Both the position numbers and the translations under genes were made by a program. Positions 14,572-15,412 of a stretch of DNA of 15,412 bases are shown here, one piece after another (the stretch's first letter is position 1; each line of letters opens with the position of its first letter). The DNA comes from Desulfobacteraceae bacterium (GTDB lineage: Bacteria > Desulfobacterota > DSM-4660 > Desulfatiglandales > Desulfatiglandaceae). The stretch spans positions 3,636,518-3,651,929 of the forward strand of contig CP070700.1 of NCBI GenBank assembly GCA_020349865.1, given 5' to 3'. A model generated the notes under the pieces. It saw only the letters and a list, made by a program, of their open reading frames with translations. It was not told the DNA's origin and did no database searches.

Positions 14572-15412
14572 ATGACCTTGATTAATATAATTGGAAGTAT
14601 CCTCTTAAGCCTTATTATAGGCATACTTGCCGGGGTTTTTTTCCGCAAGAAAATCGTTGAAAGCAAGGCAGATTCAATTGAAAAATACGCAAAGAACTTT
14701 CTTGCCGAAGCCCAAAAAGAGGCTAAGACAATAAAAAAAGAAGCCGCCCTCCAGGCCAAAGATACCCTTTATCAAATGAAGATTGAGTTTGAGAGGGAGA
14801 CTAAAGGAAATCGAAAGCAGCTGCTTGCCCAGGAGAAACGCCTCTATCACAAAGAGGAAACTCTCGATAGGAAAACCGAACAACTTGAAAAGAGAGAAGA
14901 AAGAATCGCAGAGAAAGAAAAGGGTATTGATCAGCTTGATAAAGAAATGAGGGAGAAAGAGAAAGAGTATGAGCACCTCATTGCTGACCAAAGAAAGCAA
15001 CTCGAGAGATTGGCAGGGATATCCAGGGATCAGGCTAAACAGCTTCTTATCAATTCAATGGAGTCGGAGGCAAAGCACGATGCAGCAAAGTTGATGCGAA
15101 AGATCGAAAATGAGGCAAGAGCCGCGGCTGAACGCAATGCCCAGAAAATCCTTGCCTTGACCGTGAAAAGATATGCCGGCGATTATGTGACTGAAAAGAC
15201 AGTTTCAGTGGTCGATCTGCCCAACGAAGAAATGAAAGGGAGAATAATTGGGAGGGAGGGCAGAAACATCCGTGCTATTGAGGCGGCCACCGGGATAGAT
15301 CTCATTATAGATGACACCCCAGAGGCCGTAATACTATCCGGATTTCACCCGGTGAGGCGAGAGGTTGCCATGATTTCCCTGGTTCGACTGATAGATGATG
15401 GCAGAATTCACC
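14572..15412 (+). CDS. rny: Ribonuclease Y (N-terminal part, cut by window edge)
   Basis: RNase Y is a membrane-anchored endonuclease that starts mRNA decay. The first 280 residues are visible: a membrane anchor (about 3-24), a long charged coiled coil (about 28-195, rich in Lys/Glu), and a KH RNA-binding domain (about 211-277) with the GxxG loop in IIGREGRN (G227-G230). The catalytic HD domain would follow beyond the window, so activity cannot be checked here; full proteins are about 520 residues. ATG at 14572 follows TCAGGAGAT at 14555-14563 at a slightly long spacing. The frame is open to the right edge. Placement after zapA and 6S RNA suggests a conserved neighbourhood in this lineage. 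Confidence 0.95.
   Translation, partial: MTLINIIGSILLSLIIGILAGVFFRKKIVESKADSIEKYAKNFLAEAQKEAKTIKKEAALQAKDTLYQMKIEFERETKGNRKQLLAQEKRLYHKEETLDRKTEQLEKREERIAEKEKGIDQLDKEMREKEKEYEHLIADQRKQLERLAGISRDQAKQLLINSMESEAKHDAAKLMRKIENEARAAAERNAQKILALTVKRYAGDYVTEKTVSVVDLPNEEMKGRIIGREGRNIRAIEAATGIDLIIDDTPEAVILSGFHPVRREVAMISLVRLIDDGRIH

Overview
The window looks like chromosomal DNA from a Desulfobacterota (former Deltaproteobacteria) species of moderate GC, probably an anaerobe. The main clues are gene order and content: a bactofilin gene directly ahead of an F-type ATP synthase operon of the form b'-b-delta-alpha-gamma-beta-epsilon without the a and c genes, then zapB, zapA, a 6S RNA and rny (RNase Y). A selenium-dependent molybdenum hydroxylase accessory protein (YqeB/EF2563 family) fits the same picture. 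The lineage is inferred from synteny, not proven.

Layout. Positions 1-560 hold no convincing gene apart from a possible 15-codon tail at the left edge. This stretch carries palindromic repeats: a 182-bp element with perfect 12-bp ends, and one full and one partial copy of a GTAACA-ended element. Two GH57 glycosidase genes follow on the minus strand, reading leftward as an operon: a DUF3536-type GH57 protein (2650-5124), then a 4-alpha-glucanotransferase/alpha-amylase-like enzyme (564-2648). The gap 5125-5710 holds another GTAACA element and one copy of a 145-bp hairpin element. On the plus strand come yqeB (5711-6523), bactofilin (6698-7102), the seven ATP synthase genes (7194-13218) and a clear intrinsic terminator (13246-13276). 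The cell-division genes zapB (13465-13701) and zapA (13867-14148) follow, separated by the second copy of the 145-bp element. A 6S RNA (about 14247-14447) comes next, and rny (14572 onward) runs off the right edge.

How the genes work together. The GH57 pair probably remodels glycogen or other alpha-1,4-glucans. The atp genes make the whole F1 head plus the two-subunit peripheral stalk, so the membrane a and c subunits must be encoded elsewhere. ZapA and ZapB tune the FtsZ ring, 6S RNA restrains housekeeping RNA polymerase, and RNase Y is a membrane-anchored mRNA endonuclease.

Most worth a second look: the two-copy 145-bp hairpin element, whose end stems differ in sequence between copies but stay paired, one copy lying between zapB and zapA with the zapB stop codon in its stem; a structured segment between zapA and the 6S RNA with a hammerhead-ribozyme-like core; and a subunit b with a 12-bp tandem repeat coding a basic AGKP-type tail before its first membrane segment. 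I found no CRISPR array, tRNA, rRNA, transposase gene or obvious defence system.
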